Of a stretch of DNA of 35,308 nucleotides, positions 1 through 7,929 are shown piece by piece. The DNA is taken from contig NZ_MLFN01000048.1 of NCBI RefSeq assembly GCF_002095315.1, positions 1-35,308 of the forward strand, read 5' to 3'. How positions within the stretch are numbered: position 1 is the first letter of the stretch; every line of letters starts with the position of its first letter. Position numbers and translations under genes: made by a program. The notes beneath the pieces were generated by a model. That model did no database searches, had not been told where the DNA came from, and was given only the letters and a program-made list of their open reading frames with translations. The stretch comes from Pantoea conspicua (GTDB lineage Bacteria; Pseudomonadota; Gammaproteobacteria; Enterobacterales; Enterobacteriaceae).

Positions 1-69
1 GCCCATCATAAATCCATGTCATCACTTCTCTCCTTGCGTGACGGGCGGCGTATTATGCTGCCTGACGGT

Positions 70-549
70 TTATGCTCTGACTTTCCAGCTGTCCGAAAAC
101 TGAATATTGCCGTCACAATATTTCCAGGTGATTTTTTCGTAGCGTAACGTGACGGATTCAAGGTGATTCAGATTTTGCACCGACTTGACATTATGCATCA
201 GGGGCATAATCGATACGATCTTCACCTTCTCCATCAGCATATTGAAATATTCCTCTTCCTGTCCGGCGTAATTAATCCGGTACCATTTTATTTCCGCGCT
301 TGCCAGCGTCTGTCCTGTGGCGACCGCTTTATAAAGATAAGGACTGGAGGAATCAAACTCCTTTTCAAACTCCATTTCGCTGTGAATACGGGTGCCGGTT
401 AATTTTCCGTTGTGGTTATCCGCCGGAATACTCAAACCGTGCATAAAGCTGAGTACTTCAATGCTTCCTTCCCGATTGCTGACATCCACTGAACCGGTGA
501 TATCAGCACCGCCATCATCTTTGAGCCAGAGGTAAGCTGGAATTGCCAT
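70..549 (-). CDS. hcp: Hcp family type VI secretion tube protein (TssD), orphan
   Basis: This 159-aa protein matches the Hcp1/TssD family, whose hexameric rings stack into the inner tube of the type VI secretion system and are secreted with effectors. The N-terminus MAIPAYLWLKDDGGADI is the family's typical opening, followed by the beta-barrel pattern that includes SIEVLSFMHGLSIPAD. The length is normal for Hcp, and no C-terminal toxin extension is present. An AGGA ribosome site sits about 8 bases before the ATG. No other T6SS gene lies in the window on the rlmJ side; what lies left of base 1 is unseen. It is probably a stand-alone hcp copy serving a T6SS encoded elsewhere, which is common in Enterobacterales. 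The family call is firm; the orphan status depends on the unseen flank. Confidence 0.93.
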   Translation of the reverse strand: MAIPAYLWLKDDGGADITGSVDVSNREGSIEVLSFMHGLSIPADNHNGKLTGTRIHSEMEFEKEFDSSSPYLYKAVATGQTLASAEIKWYRINYAGQEEEYFNMLMEKVKIVSIMPLMHNVKSVQNLNHLESVTLRYEKITWKYCDGNIQFSDSWKVRA

Positions 550-595
550 GGTAAACGTCCTGTTAACAGTGAGTATTGCTGCTCACTTTATGACC

Positions 596-626
596 GTTAT
601 AGCGAAACAAATTTGCGTTATGTCAA
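596..626 (-). promoter_or_regulatory. Candidate sigma-70 promoter of hcp
   Basis: On the minus strand a consensus -35 TTGACA (621-626) is followed after 19 bases by TATAAC (596-601). The spacer is two bases longer than ideal. The position, about 50 bases before the hcp start codon, fits. Sequence match only. Confidence 0.45.
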
Positions 627-843
627 GGCGGAGTCGCTTCGGTCAGGGCGTAATGCCGCCGTTGCGACAGCTGTCGGCTTTTTGCCTGCAGCGGGCAGCG
701 CCGACTGGATTAGTTATCACGCTTTCGACCCATCAGCCGGGCATCCCTGATATAATCGCCCGCTTAATGGTTCTCATGCTGTTCCTGCGTCGGTTGCTGT
801 GCGTCGTTCTGTGGGTAATACGTGAGGTAATAATTGGTATAAA

Positions 844-873
844 TTGATTTTCCATCAATTAAAACCTTATACT
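844..873 (+). promoter_or_regulatory. Candidate rlmJ promoter with overlapping dyad
   Basis: TTGATT (844-849) and TATACT (868-873) are spaced by 18 bases, and the -10 ends 16 bases before the rlmJ start codon. The -35 lies inside an inverted repeat, AATTGAT-5 bases-ATCAATT (842-860), which could be an operator. AGGA precedes the ATG by 6-7 bases. The close -10 implies a very short leader. Confidence 0.5.
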
Positions 874-889
874 TTCAACAGGATAAACA

Positions 890-1732
890 ATGCTGAGTTA
901 TCGCCATAGCTTCCATGCTGGCAACCACGCTGACGTGCTGAAGCACACCGTACTGAGCCTGATCATCACCGCGCTGAAAGAGAAAGAGAAACCGTTCTTT
1001 TATCTCGATACCCACGCGGGCGCGGGTCGCTATCAACTGAGCGGTGAGCACGCTGAGCGTACCGGCGAGTATCTGGAAGGCATCGCCCGCATCTGGCAGC
1101 AGCCGGACGCGCCCGAACTGCTGCAACCCTACTTCGACGCCATCCGTGCGCTCAACCGTAACGGAACGCTGCGTTATTACCCCGGTTCGCCGCTGATTGC
1201 CCGCCATCTGCTACGCGAAGATGACCGGCTGCAAATGACCGAACTGCACTCCAGCGACTACCCGCTGCTGCGCAATGAATTCAGCAAAGATAGCCGTGCC
1301 CGCGTAGAACGCGGCGACGGCTATCAACAGTTAAAAGCTAAACTGCCGCCGCCGTCACGTCGCGGTCTGATTCTGATTGACCCACCGTATGAGATGAAAA
1401 GCGATTACCAGGCGGTGGTGAAAGGAATTCAGGAAGGCCATAAGCGATTCGGTACCGGCGTCTTTGCGCTGTGGTATCCGGTGGTGCTGCGTCAGCAGAT
1501 CAAACACATGCTGCGCGATCTGGAAGCGACCGGCATTCGCAATATTCTCCAGATTGAGCTGGCGGCACGTCCCGACAGCGATCAGCGTGGCATGACCGCC
1601 TCCGGCATGATTGTGATTAATCCGCCGTGGAAGCTGGCTGCCCAGATGAACGAGCTACTGCCGTGGCTGCATAAGAAACTGGTTCCGGCTGGCACCGGCC
1701 ACTTTGTGGTCAACCAGATCGTACCCGAATAA
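890..1732 (+). CDS. rlmJ: 23S rRNA (adenine(2030)-N6)-methyltransferase RlmJ
   Basis: The 280-aa product is RlmJ (formerly YhiR), the S-adenosylmethionine-dependent enzyme that methylates A2030 of 23S rRNA in the cytoplasm. The N-terminus MLSYRHSFHAGNHADVLKH is diagnostic. The cofactor region follows (YLDTHAGAGRY, about residues 38-48), and the catalytic DPPY motif of N6-adenine methyltransferases is at residues 164-167. Length equals that of the E. coli enzyme. The ATG has AGGA upstream. In E. coli rlmJ lies directly before gor. Here a CPBP protease gene and a convergent RNase Z gene come between them, so the neighbourhood is only partly conserved. Confidence 0.97.
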   Translation: MLSYRHSFHAGNHADVLKHTVLSLIITALKEKEKPFFYLDTHAGAGRYQLSGEHAERTGEYLEGIARIWQQPDAPELLQPYFDAIRALNRNGTLRYYPGSPLIARHLLREDDRLQMTELHSSDYPLLRNEFSKDSRARVERGDGYQQLKAKLPPPSRRGLILIDPPYEMKSDYQAVVKGIQEGHKRFGTGVFALWYPVVLRQQIKHMLRDLEATGIRNILQIELAARPDSDQRGMTASGMIVINPPWKLAAQMNELLPWLHKKLVPAGTGHFVVNQIVPE

Positions 1733-1748
1733 CTTTTTCTCCTTTTAC

Positions 1749-1775
1749 GCCGCACACTGCCGGTGCTGCGGCGTT
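1749..1775 (+). terminator. GC-rich hairpin after rlmJ
   Basis: ACGCCGCA and TGCGGCGT can pair as a perfect 8-bp stem around a 12-base loop, starting about 15 bases after the rlmJ stop. No clear T-run follows, so it is at best a weak or Rho-assisted terminator. It also covers the possible TTG start of the next gene, which argues for that gene's downstream ATG. Confidence 0.4.
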
Positions 1776-1791
1776 GTATCAGGTCTTTACC

Positions 1792-2610
1792 ATGTGGATC
1801 ATACTGGCTGGCGCGCTGGCCGCGCTGCAACCGGCCCGGCGGCTGGCATTATTGTTACTGGCGCTCGCCACGCTGCTGGGGTTTTATCAGGACGTATTGG
1901 CATGGCCGGCATTGCTGCTGTTCGCGGGCACTGCCGCGGTGGTAGCATTCCGTATTTATGACCGTGACCATCCCCGGCGGCAATTGCTGACTGAAGCGGT
2001 GCTGGTGCTGATCGCCATCGGGTTATTCCTTCATCTGTTCCCGGGTTTTGATAATCCACGCAAAGTTGATGATGTACAGGTCGGTGCGCGCAGCCTGGCA
2101 TTCGGCTTCTCATTTAACTTTGATAAAGCGCTCGTCCCCTTTGTCCTGCTGGCCTGTCTGCCGACGCTGTTTCGCGCCCCGGCCAGTTCGCCGCGTTATA
2201 AACTGCCCGCCGCGCTGGCGCTGATCGCCGCCGTTCCGCTGCTGTTATACAGCGCCGTATTGCTGGGCGGATTAGCCGTTGAACGTCACTTTCCGGAGTG
2301 GCTGGGCGCGTTTATGCTCGCCAATCTGTTCTTTGTCTCGCTGGCGGAAGAGGCGCTGTTTCGTGGCTATCTGCAGCAAAAATTAGCGCTGGCATTGGGC
2401 GGTATACCGGCGCTGTTACTGAGTTCACTGCTGTTTGGTCTGGCACACCTGAGCGGTGGTCTGTTGCTGGTGATCTTCGCCACCCTCGCCGGGCTGCTCT
2501 ATGGGCTGGCGTGGCACTGGAGTGGCCGGTTATGGCTGTCGACCGCCCTGCACTTTGCCCTCAACATCACCCATTTGCTGTTTTTCACCTACCCCGCACT
2601 GCATCACTAA
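1792..2610 (+). CDS. CPBP family intramembrane metalloprotease
   Basis: This hydrophobic 272-aa protein belongs to the CPBP (CAAX protease and bacteriocin-processing, ABI/Rce1) family of inner-membrane enzymes. The family's motif 1 is seen as EEALFRG at residues 186-192, with the catalytic glutamate pair. Motif 2 is seen as FGLAHLSGG (His219), and motif 3 as HFALN (His254, Asn258). About eight membrane segments are predicted by eye. I chose the ATG at 1792. An in-frame TTG at 1774 would add six residues but lies inside a hairpin and lacks a ribosome site. Its stop overlaps the end of the convergent RNase Z gene by two bases. The substrate is unknown; members process prenylated proteins or peptides or give bacteriocin immunity, and nothing here selects among these. 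Confidence 0.85.
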   Translation: MWIILAGALAALQPARRLALLLLALATLLGFYQDVLAWPALLLFAGTAAVVAFRIYDRDHPRRQLLTEAVLVLIAIGLFLHLFPGFDNPRKVDDVQVGARSLAFGFSFNFDKALVPFVLLACLPTLFRAPASSPRYKLPAALALIAAVPLLLYSAVLLGGLAVERHFPEWLGAFMLANLFFVSLAEEALFRGYLQQKLALALGGIPALLLSSLLFGLAHLSGGLLLVIFATLAGLLYGLAWHWSGRLWLSTALHFALNITHLLFFTYPALHH

Positions 2611-3517
2611 AGGGTGAAGACCGCCAGATCCCAGGCGAGCTCAGTACAGGGGAAGATGGTCTGGCATTCAGCCAGCAAGCGGCGCATATCTTTCGCCAGA
2701 TAGCGTGAACTGAAGTGGGTGGCGATCAGCCGTTTTGCCCCGCGCGCTTCGCCACCTCCGCCGCCTGTAAGGTGGTGGAGTGACCACGTCCGTTAGCCTT
2801 CTCCGTCATCGCCGCTTCCAGCGTGGTTTCATGCACCATCAGGTCCACGTTAGCCGCCAGCTGCAACGCCACCTCGGTCGGCGCGGTATCGCCAAAAATC
2901 GCCAGCGTTTTGCCTTTGGTCGCCGGCCCCAGATAGTCCGCGCCATTGATCACCCGGCCATCCTCCAGGGTGACGGTTTCGCCCTGCTTCAGCTGCTGAT
3001 ACCACGGGCCGCGCGGCACGCCTTCGGCCTTCAGACGCGGCGCATCAAGAAAACCCGGTTTATCATGCTGCTCAATCCGATAGCCCAGACACGGCAGCGT
3101 ATGGTTCAGCGGCCAGGCACTGATGCGAAACTCGCCGTCATCCCGCGTCCAGCCCGGCTCAATCTCAACGATATTCAGTGGATAATCGGTGTAAGAACCG
3201 CTGATTGACAATGCCGTTTCGACAAAGGTCTTCAGGCCTTTCGGGCCGTAAACAGTCATCGGGGTGGTCAGTCCGGCCATCGAGCGACTGGTCAGCAGTC
3301 CCGGCAGACCAAAAATGTGGTCGCCATGCAGATGGGTAATAAAGATGGTATCCAGCTTGCCCGGTTTCAGATCGGAACGCATAAACTGCAGCTGTGTCCC
3401 TTCCCCGCAATCAAATAACCAGGTTTCACCACTCTGCGCCCGGGTAAAGGCGATAGCGGTGACGTTACGCTGCAGGCTGGGCGCCCCGCCGCCGGTACCG
3501 AGAAAAGTAAGGTGCAT
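2607..3517 (-). pseudogene. rnz: Ribonuclease Z / RNase BN, frameshifted near the 3' end
   Basis: This encodes the metallo-beta-lactamase-fold endonuclease that matures tRNA 3' ends (RNase Z; RNase BN/ElaC in E. coli). The zinc motif THLHGDH is at residues 61-67, and the later metal ligands are seen in FGDTAP and GHST. Reading stops early after 263 residues (stop at 2726-2728). In the next frame the usual C-terminus follows ([14 protein letters not shown], then [13 protein letters not shown]) to a stop at 2607-2609. Adding one G to the four-G run (plus-strand CCCC, 2738-2741) restores a 303-aa protein, close to the roughly 305 expected. The shift falls after residue 260 and removes the final HFSSRY zinc-ligand motif. 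It is either a sequencing error or a recent inactivation. Confidence 0.9.
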
Positions 3518-3578
3518 GGTATGCTTCCCTGTCAGTAAATGAAAAAACAGAACCCTATTACAATCATAGGCGCAAACT

Positions 3579-3608
3579 TTGCGTCAATCCGACCCGCAGC
3601 GTTACACT
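3579..3608 (+). promoter_or_regulatory. Candidate gorA promoter
   Basis: TTGCGT (3579-3584) and TACACT (3603-3608) with an 18-base spacer lie 37 bases before the chosen gorA start. A small dyad CGCAAA-C-TTTGCG (3571-3583) overlaps the -35 and sits in the shared rnz/gorA control region. E. coli gor responds to OxyR, but I cannot identify an OxyR site by eye. Confidence 0.45.
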
Positions 3609-3645
3609 CTATGCCAATTTTTCATGCAACCGGATGGATACTTCA

Positions 3646-4998
3646 ATGACCCGACATTTCGACTATCTCGCCATCGGCGGCGGCAGCGGCGGCATCGCCT
3701 CGATCAACCGTGCAGCCATGTATGGCCAGAAATGCGCCCTGATTGAAGCCAAAGAACTGGGTGGCACCTGCGTTAACGTGGGCTGCGTCCCGAAGAAAAT
3801 CATGTGGCATGCTGCGCAAATCGCCGAAGCTATCCATCTCTACGGGCCGGACTACGGCTTCGACACCACGGTTAACCGCTTCGACTGGGCCACGCTGGTA
3901 AAAAACCGCACGGCCTATATCGATCGTATCCACACCTCTTACGATAACGTGCTGGGTAAAAACAAGGTTGAAGTGATTAAAGGCTTCGCCCGTTTTGTTG
4001 ATGCGCATAGCGTCGAAGTCAACGGCGAGATCATCACGGCTAACCATATCCTGATTGCGACCGGCGGTCGTCCCAGCCAGTCCTCGATTCCGGGCGCGGA
4101 GTACGGCATTAATTCCGATGGCTTCTTTGAACTGGATGCGCTGCCGAAGCGTACTGCAGTGATCGGCGCGGGCTACATCGCCGTGGAACTGGCGGGCGTG
4201 GTGAATGCACTGGGATCGGAAACCCATCTGTTTGTGCGTAAACATACCCCGCTGCGTGACTTCGATCCGCTGATCACCGAGACGCTGGTGGAAGTAATGA
4301 ACAGCGAAGGCCCGACGCTGCATACCGAATCGATTCCGAAAGCGGTAATTAAAAACGACGATGGCAGCCTGACGCTGCAGCTGGAAAACGGCAGCGACTT
4401 TACCGTAGATTGCCTGGTATGGGCGATTGGCCGTGAACCGGCTAACGATAGCCTGAATATCGCTGCCGCGGGCGTGGCGCTGGACGAAAAAGGCTATATC
4501 AAAGTCGATAAGTTTCAGAACACCAATGTATCAGGCGTTTACGCGGTGGGTGACAACACCGGCGCGGTAGAACTGACGCCGGTCGCCGTGGCGGCGGGCC
4601 GTCGCCTCTCTGAGCGCCTGTTCAACAACAAGCCGGACGAGCATCTCGACTACAGTAATGTCCCGACCGTGGTCTTCAGCCACCCGCCCATTGGCACCAT
4701 CGGCCTGACCGAACCGCAGGCGCGTGAGCAGTATGGCGACGACCAGGTGAAAGTGTACAAATCGGCGTTCACCGCCATGTATACCGCCGTGACCCAGCAT
4801 CGCCAGCCGTGCCGCATGAAGCTGGTCTGCGTCGGCGCCGAGGAGAAGATCGTCGGTATTCACGGTATCGGATTTGGCATGGATGAGATGCTGCAGGGCT
4901 TCGCAGTGGCGCTGAAAATGGGTGCTACCAAAAAAGACTTCGACAATACCGTGGCGATTCACCCGACCGCAGCGGAAGAGTTCGTGACCATGCGCTAA
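3646..4998 (+). CDS. gorA: Glutathione-disulfide reductase
   Basis: The 450-aa product is the cytoplasmic FAD enzyme that reduces glutathione disulfide with NADPH. Seen in order: the FAD-binding GGGSGG near residues 11-16; the redox-active disulfide in [12 protein letters not shown] (Cys42 and Cys47); a second Rossmann motif [11 protein letters not shown] for NADPH; the FAD motif YAVGDNTG; and the C-terminal HPTAAEE that carries the catalytic His-Glu pair. I chose the ATG at 3646, which gives exactly the E. coli length and has GGAT upstream. The in-frame ATG at 3634 would add four residues and has no ribosome site. It is divergent from rnz and is closed by a strong terminator. Confidence 0.97.
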   Translation: MTRHFDYLAIGGGSGGIASINRAAMYGQKCALIEAKELGGTCVNVGCVPKKIMWHAAQIAEAIHLYGPDYGFDTTVNRFDWATLVKNRTAYIDRIHTSYDNVLGKNKVEVIKGFARFVDAHSVEVNGEIITANHILIATGGRPSQSSIPGAEYGINSDGFFELDALPKRTAVIGAGYIAVELAGVVNALGSETHLFVRKHTPLRDFDPLITETLVEVMNSEGPTLHTESIPKAVIKNDDGSLTLQLENGSDFTVDCLVWAIGREPANDSLNIAAAGVALDEKGYIKVDKFQNTNVSGVYAVGDNTGAVELTPVAVAAGRRLSERLFNNKPDEHLDYSNVPTVVFSHPPIGTIGLTEPQAREQYGDDQVKVYKSAFTAMYTAVTQHRQPCRMKLVCVGAEEKIVGIHGIGFGMDEMLQGFAVALKMGATKKDFDNTVAIHPTAAEEFVTMR

Positions 4999-5022
4999 GC
5001 CGCCACGGCGGAGTGCTTGAGG

Positions 5023-5049
5023 CAGGCGACGTCAGTCGCCTGTTTTTTT
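5023..5049 (+). terminator. Rho-independent terminator of gorA
   Basis: CAGGCGAC and GTCGCCTG form a perfect 8-bp stem around the loop GTCA, followed at once by seven T. It begins 25 bases after the gorA stop. Confidence 0.92.
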
Positions 5050-5096
5050 GCCTGCTACAGGGAGAAAGGTGCAGTCTTGCACCACGGCGGAGCAAC

Positions 5097-5993
5097 TCAG
5101 CTCACGCGATCCAGCCAGCGCACGTAAGCCTGATCCCATAACGCGGCGGGCGTTCCCGCCTTGCCGAGCCCAAAGCCGTGACCGCCTTTACTGATCTGAA
5201 TCAGCTCGACCGGCACGCGATTGCGACGACAGGTGTCGTGCATCAGTTCAGTGTTAAACGGATTTGAGGTGTGATCGTCTTCAGCCTGCGCCAGAAACGT
5301 TGGCGGATACTGGCGGGTGACGTAGTTCTGTACCGACCAGTTAGCCTCATCCTGCGGCGTGGCGTTTTTGCCCACCATCATCAGGTGAGTATTGGTGTGC
5401 TGATAAGGGGCTTCCAGCGTAATCACCGGGTAGATCAGCCCAACGCTATCCACTTTTGGCACCACCTCATCCAGCGGATCGATGGCCGGATAGGACTCAA
5501 ACGTGGGCCGCGCCGCCGCCATGCCTAACAGATGACCACCGGCCGAGAAGCCCAGCACGTGTACCTTACGTTCAAAGGATCGCACCAGCCGAATTGCCCG
5601 CTGTGCATCCTGCAACGGCGCCAGCCGGCCAGCCTGCCACTTCTCATGCGGCAAACGGTAGCTCAGCACATAGGCGGTATAGCCGTTGGCGTTCAGCCAG
5701 CGTGCCACCGGCCAGGCTTCACGTCCCATTCCAATCCAGCGATAACCGCCGCCAGCGGCAATCAATACCGCTTCGCCGTTCGGGTTTTCTGGTTTAAAGC
5801 GCTGGATCGCCGGGCTGACGATATTTGACCATGAACCGCTGGCATTAACATGCAATTCACCCGACGGGCCGCCGCCGCCGGGCGGATCGTCCGGCCAGAG
5901 TGGAATAATTTCATCGCGGGCAAATAATTTGCCGGTGGTCATGGAGAGCCCAAGCGCTCCCGTGCCGAGAATAAAGCGTCGACGCGTAATCAT
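5097..5993 (-). CDS. Tat-exported alpha/beta hydrolase (esterase/lipase-like)
   Basis: The 298-aa protein opens with a twin-arginine signal (TRRRFILG, residues 3-10) and a hydrophobic stretch ending near residue 25, which predicts folded export to the periplasm. The rest is an alpha/beta hydrolase of the acetyl-esterase/BD-FAE type. The oxyanion-region segment IAAGGGYRWI is around residues 78-87, the nucleophile elbow GFSAGG at 148-153 (Ser150), an acid in AEDDH (239-240), and a histidine in GGHGFG (His272). The WPDDPPGG segment after the signal is common in this group, some of whose members deacetylate plant polysaccharides. That substrate is only an inference here. It is convergent with gorA and stands alone. 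Confidence 0.85.
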   Translation of the reverse strand: MITRRRFILGTGALGLSMTTGKLFARDEIIPLWPDDPPGGGGPSGELHVNASGSWSNIVSPAIQRFKPENPNGEAVLIAAGGGYRWIGMGREAWPVARWLNANGYTAYVLSYRLPHEKWQAGRLAPLQDAQRAIRLVRSFERKVHVLGFSAGGHLLGMAAARPTFESYPAIDPLDEVVPKVDSVGLIYPVITLEAPYQHTNTHLMMVGKNATPQDEANWSVQNYVTRQYPPTFLAQAEDDHTSNPFNTELMHDTCRRNRVPVELIQISKGGHGFGLGKAGTPAALWDQAYVRWLDRVS

Positions 5994-6118
5994 AATGCCT
6001 GTTAAGTCATATCGAAATGCTCAGCCAGCCGTTGCGGCGGGCTGCTGAATAAAGTGTGATGCAAGTCCGGTGCCAGACGCTGGCGATTATGTACGCAATC
6101 CAGTGCCAAAATCCATAA

Positions 6119-6145
6119 AAAAACGCGCCCCGACGGCGCGTTTTT
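6119..6145 (-). terminator. Bidirectional Rho-independent terminator
   Basis: CGCGCC and GGCGCG pair around a 5-base loop and are flanked by A and T runs of at least five bases, so it can work in both directions. It lies 17 bases after the stop of the small periplasmic protein gene on the minus strand. Confidence 0.85.
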
Positions 6146-6161
6146 ACCCTGACCAGATGAA

Positions 6162-6500
6162 TTAATCTTCCTGCTGGAACTGTGCCATCACGGCCTGTTC
6201 ACACTGTTGTTCATTGACCCGCAGTTTAGCGCGCTCATCATCGCCCAGCTGTAGCCAGGCGCTGGCCACTTCACGGGCGGTGTCTTCATCAAAACCGGGC
6301 TGATTCATCGCCGTTGGCGACTGGCTACGCGCTACGTACGATTTCATCTGCTCAACATACTGGTCGGCACTGGCAACCGTTTTTTCACTGCTGACGATGT
6401 GACACAGCTGGCTGGCATAGACATTCTGTTCACTGTCGTCTGCCGCCAGGGCGCTGCCAGAGGCCAGTACGCTCAGCAGCAGTATGTGGGTCACTTTCAT
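6162..6500 (-). CDS. Small secreted protein of unknown function, downstream of antiporter
   Basis: I do not recognise this 112-aa product. It starts with a clean Sec signal peptide (MKVTHILLLSVLASGSALA, cut after Ala19). That leaves a mature acidic, mainly helical protein of about 93 residues with two cysteines (CHIV and QQCEQ), which could form a disulfide in the periplasm. AGGAGT precedes the start. It follows the antiporter gene by 20 bases on the same strand and ends at a strong terminator, so the two are very likely co-transcribed. No known domain is visible, and a role linked to the antiporter is only suggested by position. Confidence 0.75.
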   Translation of the reverse strand: MKVTHILLLSVLASGSALAADDSEQNVYASQLCHIVSSEKTVASADQYVEQMKSYVARSQSPTAMNQPGFDEDTAREVASAWLQLGDDERAKLRVNEQQCEQAVMAQFQQED

Positions 6501-6520
6501 TCTCTACTCCTGTTTTCGGG

Positions 6521-7867
6521 TTAAACCTTGCGCTGAAGGGCTTCCAGACGCCTTTGACGCCAGTTTAGCAGGGGTGACACGGTTGTGCCGTGTATTACCA
6601 CGCTACAGACCACCAGGGTTAACGCCATATTGGTCATGATCTCCATCTGCGGCCCTTCCATGCCGTGCGTCCAGGCATAGGCGATGTAGTTCAGGCTGCC
6701 GATGCCGCGAATGCCGAGCCAGCCTATCAGTAGCCGCTGCCCCAGCGGCAGACCGGCGCGCAGCGTCACCAGCCAGACAGCCAGCGGGCGCACCACGACA
6801 AACAGCACCAGGCCCAGCAGCACCCCGTAGAGGTTCCAGTGCTGCGCCAGCGTGACGCCCAGCACCACCATCATGCCTGCCGCCAGTAACCGTTCAATGG
6901 TGTCGCCAAACGACAGCGCATCGCCGACCACAAAGCCAATCGACTTCACCATGCTGTTATCGCCCTGGTGCGCCAGCCGCTTATTCGGGTTGACCAGCGC
7001 CTCGGAAGGCAGCACCCGTTCATCTTCAGAGAGATCCTCCGGCTGGTGGCGACGGAAAACCCCCAGTTCGGCGCGACGCAGGCCCAGACCAGCCGCAAAC
7101 GCCGCCAGGAAACCGGAGGCACCCAGCCACTGCACCAGCGAATAACTCAGCGCAATCAGCGCCAGCGCCAGGAAATCGTTGGGCGCAACGTCGCCATTGG
7201 CATTACGCAATTTGGTGGCCAGGATGCCAATTAAACGGCCAAGGCCGAAGCCGATGACCAGACCGCCGCCGATCGCCCATATCACCTCTTTCGCGCCCCA
7301 ATGTGTCAGCAGCGATCCGCTCAGGCTTTCGCCATTAAACAGCAGCAGGGCCAGCACCAGCAGTGGCAGCGCGGAACCGTCGTTCATCCCGGCTTCGCTG
7401 GAGATGGCGACACGAAGTGAATCGTCATCCTGCGCATCATTAACCGAGATTAAGCTCGCCAGTACCGGATCGGTCGGGGCGACAATCGCTCCAAACGCCA
7501 GCGCGATCGGCCAGTCCAGCCCCACCAGCCAGTGCGCCAGCAGCGTCATTGCGCCGACCGTCAGTAACATGGCGGGAAAGGCCAGCCGCAGTCCGGTATG
7601 CCAGCAATTATTCTGTAACGGCAAACGCAGCTTGAGACCGGTGATAAACAGCGAGGCGGCCATGGTGATTTCCGTGATGTGGGCCACCGCTTCAGAGTGG
7701 GTAACGATGTCAATGTGCAGCACATCAAATGCCCACGGCCCGCACAAGATACCAGCGATGAGAAACAGACCAAACGAGGTAACCGGCCCCCGGTGAATCC
7801 AACCGGAAGCCAGTGACATCAGCAGTAGCAGGCCGCCCGTCGCGGCGGTCCAGGCTAAAAAGCTCAT
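6521..7867 (-). CDS. CPA1-family Na+/H+ (cation:proton) antiporter
   Basis: This 448-aa inner-membrane protein has about 12 hydrophobic segments and the signature residues of CPA1/NhaP exchangers. PTDPVLAS is at residues 131-138, followed by SEAGMNDGSALP around 157-168, where the ND pair is the ion-binding site of the family. A short hydrophilic tail follows the last segment (RQRRLEALQRKV), with none of the C-terminal TrkA domains seen in some relatives. It should exchange Na+ or K+ for protons and help with pH and salt homeostasis. GGAG lies 5 bases before the ATG. It is followed by the small periplasmic protein gene. Confidence 0.88.
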   Translation of the reverse strand: MSFLAWTAATGGLLLLMSLASGWIHRGPVTSFGLFLIAGILCGPWAFDVLHIDIVTHSEAVAHITEITMAASLFITGLKLRLPLQNNCWHTGLRLAFPAMLLTVGAMTLLAHWLVGLDWPIALAFGAIVAPTDPVLASLISVNDAQDDDSLRVAISSEAGMNDGSALPLLVLALLLFNGESLSGSLLTHWGAKEVIWAIGGGLVIGFGLGRLIGILATKLRNANGDVAPNDFLALALIALSYSLVQWLGASGFLAAFAAGLGLRRAELGVFRRHQPEDLSEDERVLPSEALVNPNKRLAHQGDNSMVKSIGFVVGDALSFGDTIERLLAAGMMVVLGVTLAQHWNLYGVLLGLVLFVVVRPLAVWLVTLRAGLPLGQRLLIGWLGIRGIGSLNYIAYAWTHGMEGPQMEIMTNMALTLVVCSVVIHGTTVSPLLNWRQRRLEALQRKV

Positions 7868-7884
7868 AATACTCCAGATTATTT

Positions 7885-7904
7885 CAGGTTTATTAATAAG
7901 CCTG
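7885..7904. promoter_or_regulatory. Palindrome upstream of the antiporter gene
   Basis: CAGG-T-TTATTAATAA-G-CCTG is a 20-bp palindrome with a single mismatched pair. It lies between the MFS gene stop (7930) and the antiporter start (7867), 18 bases before that start. It could be an operator over the antiporter promoter. There is no T-run, so it is not a standard terminator. Confidence 0.4.
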
Positions 7905-7929
7905 GCACATTTTTTGACGGCTGCGAAAA

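Larger units (their letters stand above)
550..889. other. Intergenic region between hcp and rlmJ
   Basis: These 340 bases lie between two divergent genes and hold no convincing coding sequence. The open frame on the + strand (548-847) has no family resemblance or ribosome site. I see a candidate hcp promoter (596-626, minus), a candidate rlmJ promoter (844-873, plus), a perfect 10-bp palindrome GACAGCTGTC at 666-675 followed a few bases later by five T, and an isolated consensus TATAAT at 751-756 with no good -35. Transcripts from both genes start here. Confidence 0.6.

Noticed and set aside
548..847. 99-codon + frame between hcp and rlmJ
   Set aside because: It has no ribosome site or recognisable domain, and it overlaps the hcp promoter region.
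1774..1791. TTG start for the CPBP protease
   Set aside because: It lies within a hairpin and has no ribosome site; the ATG at 1792 begins directly at the first membrane segment.
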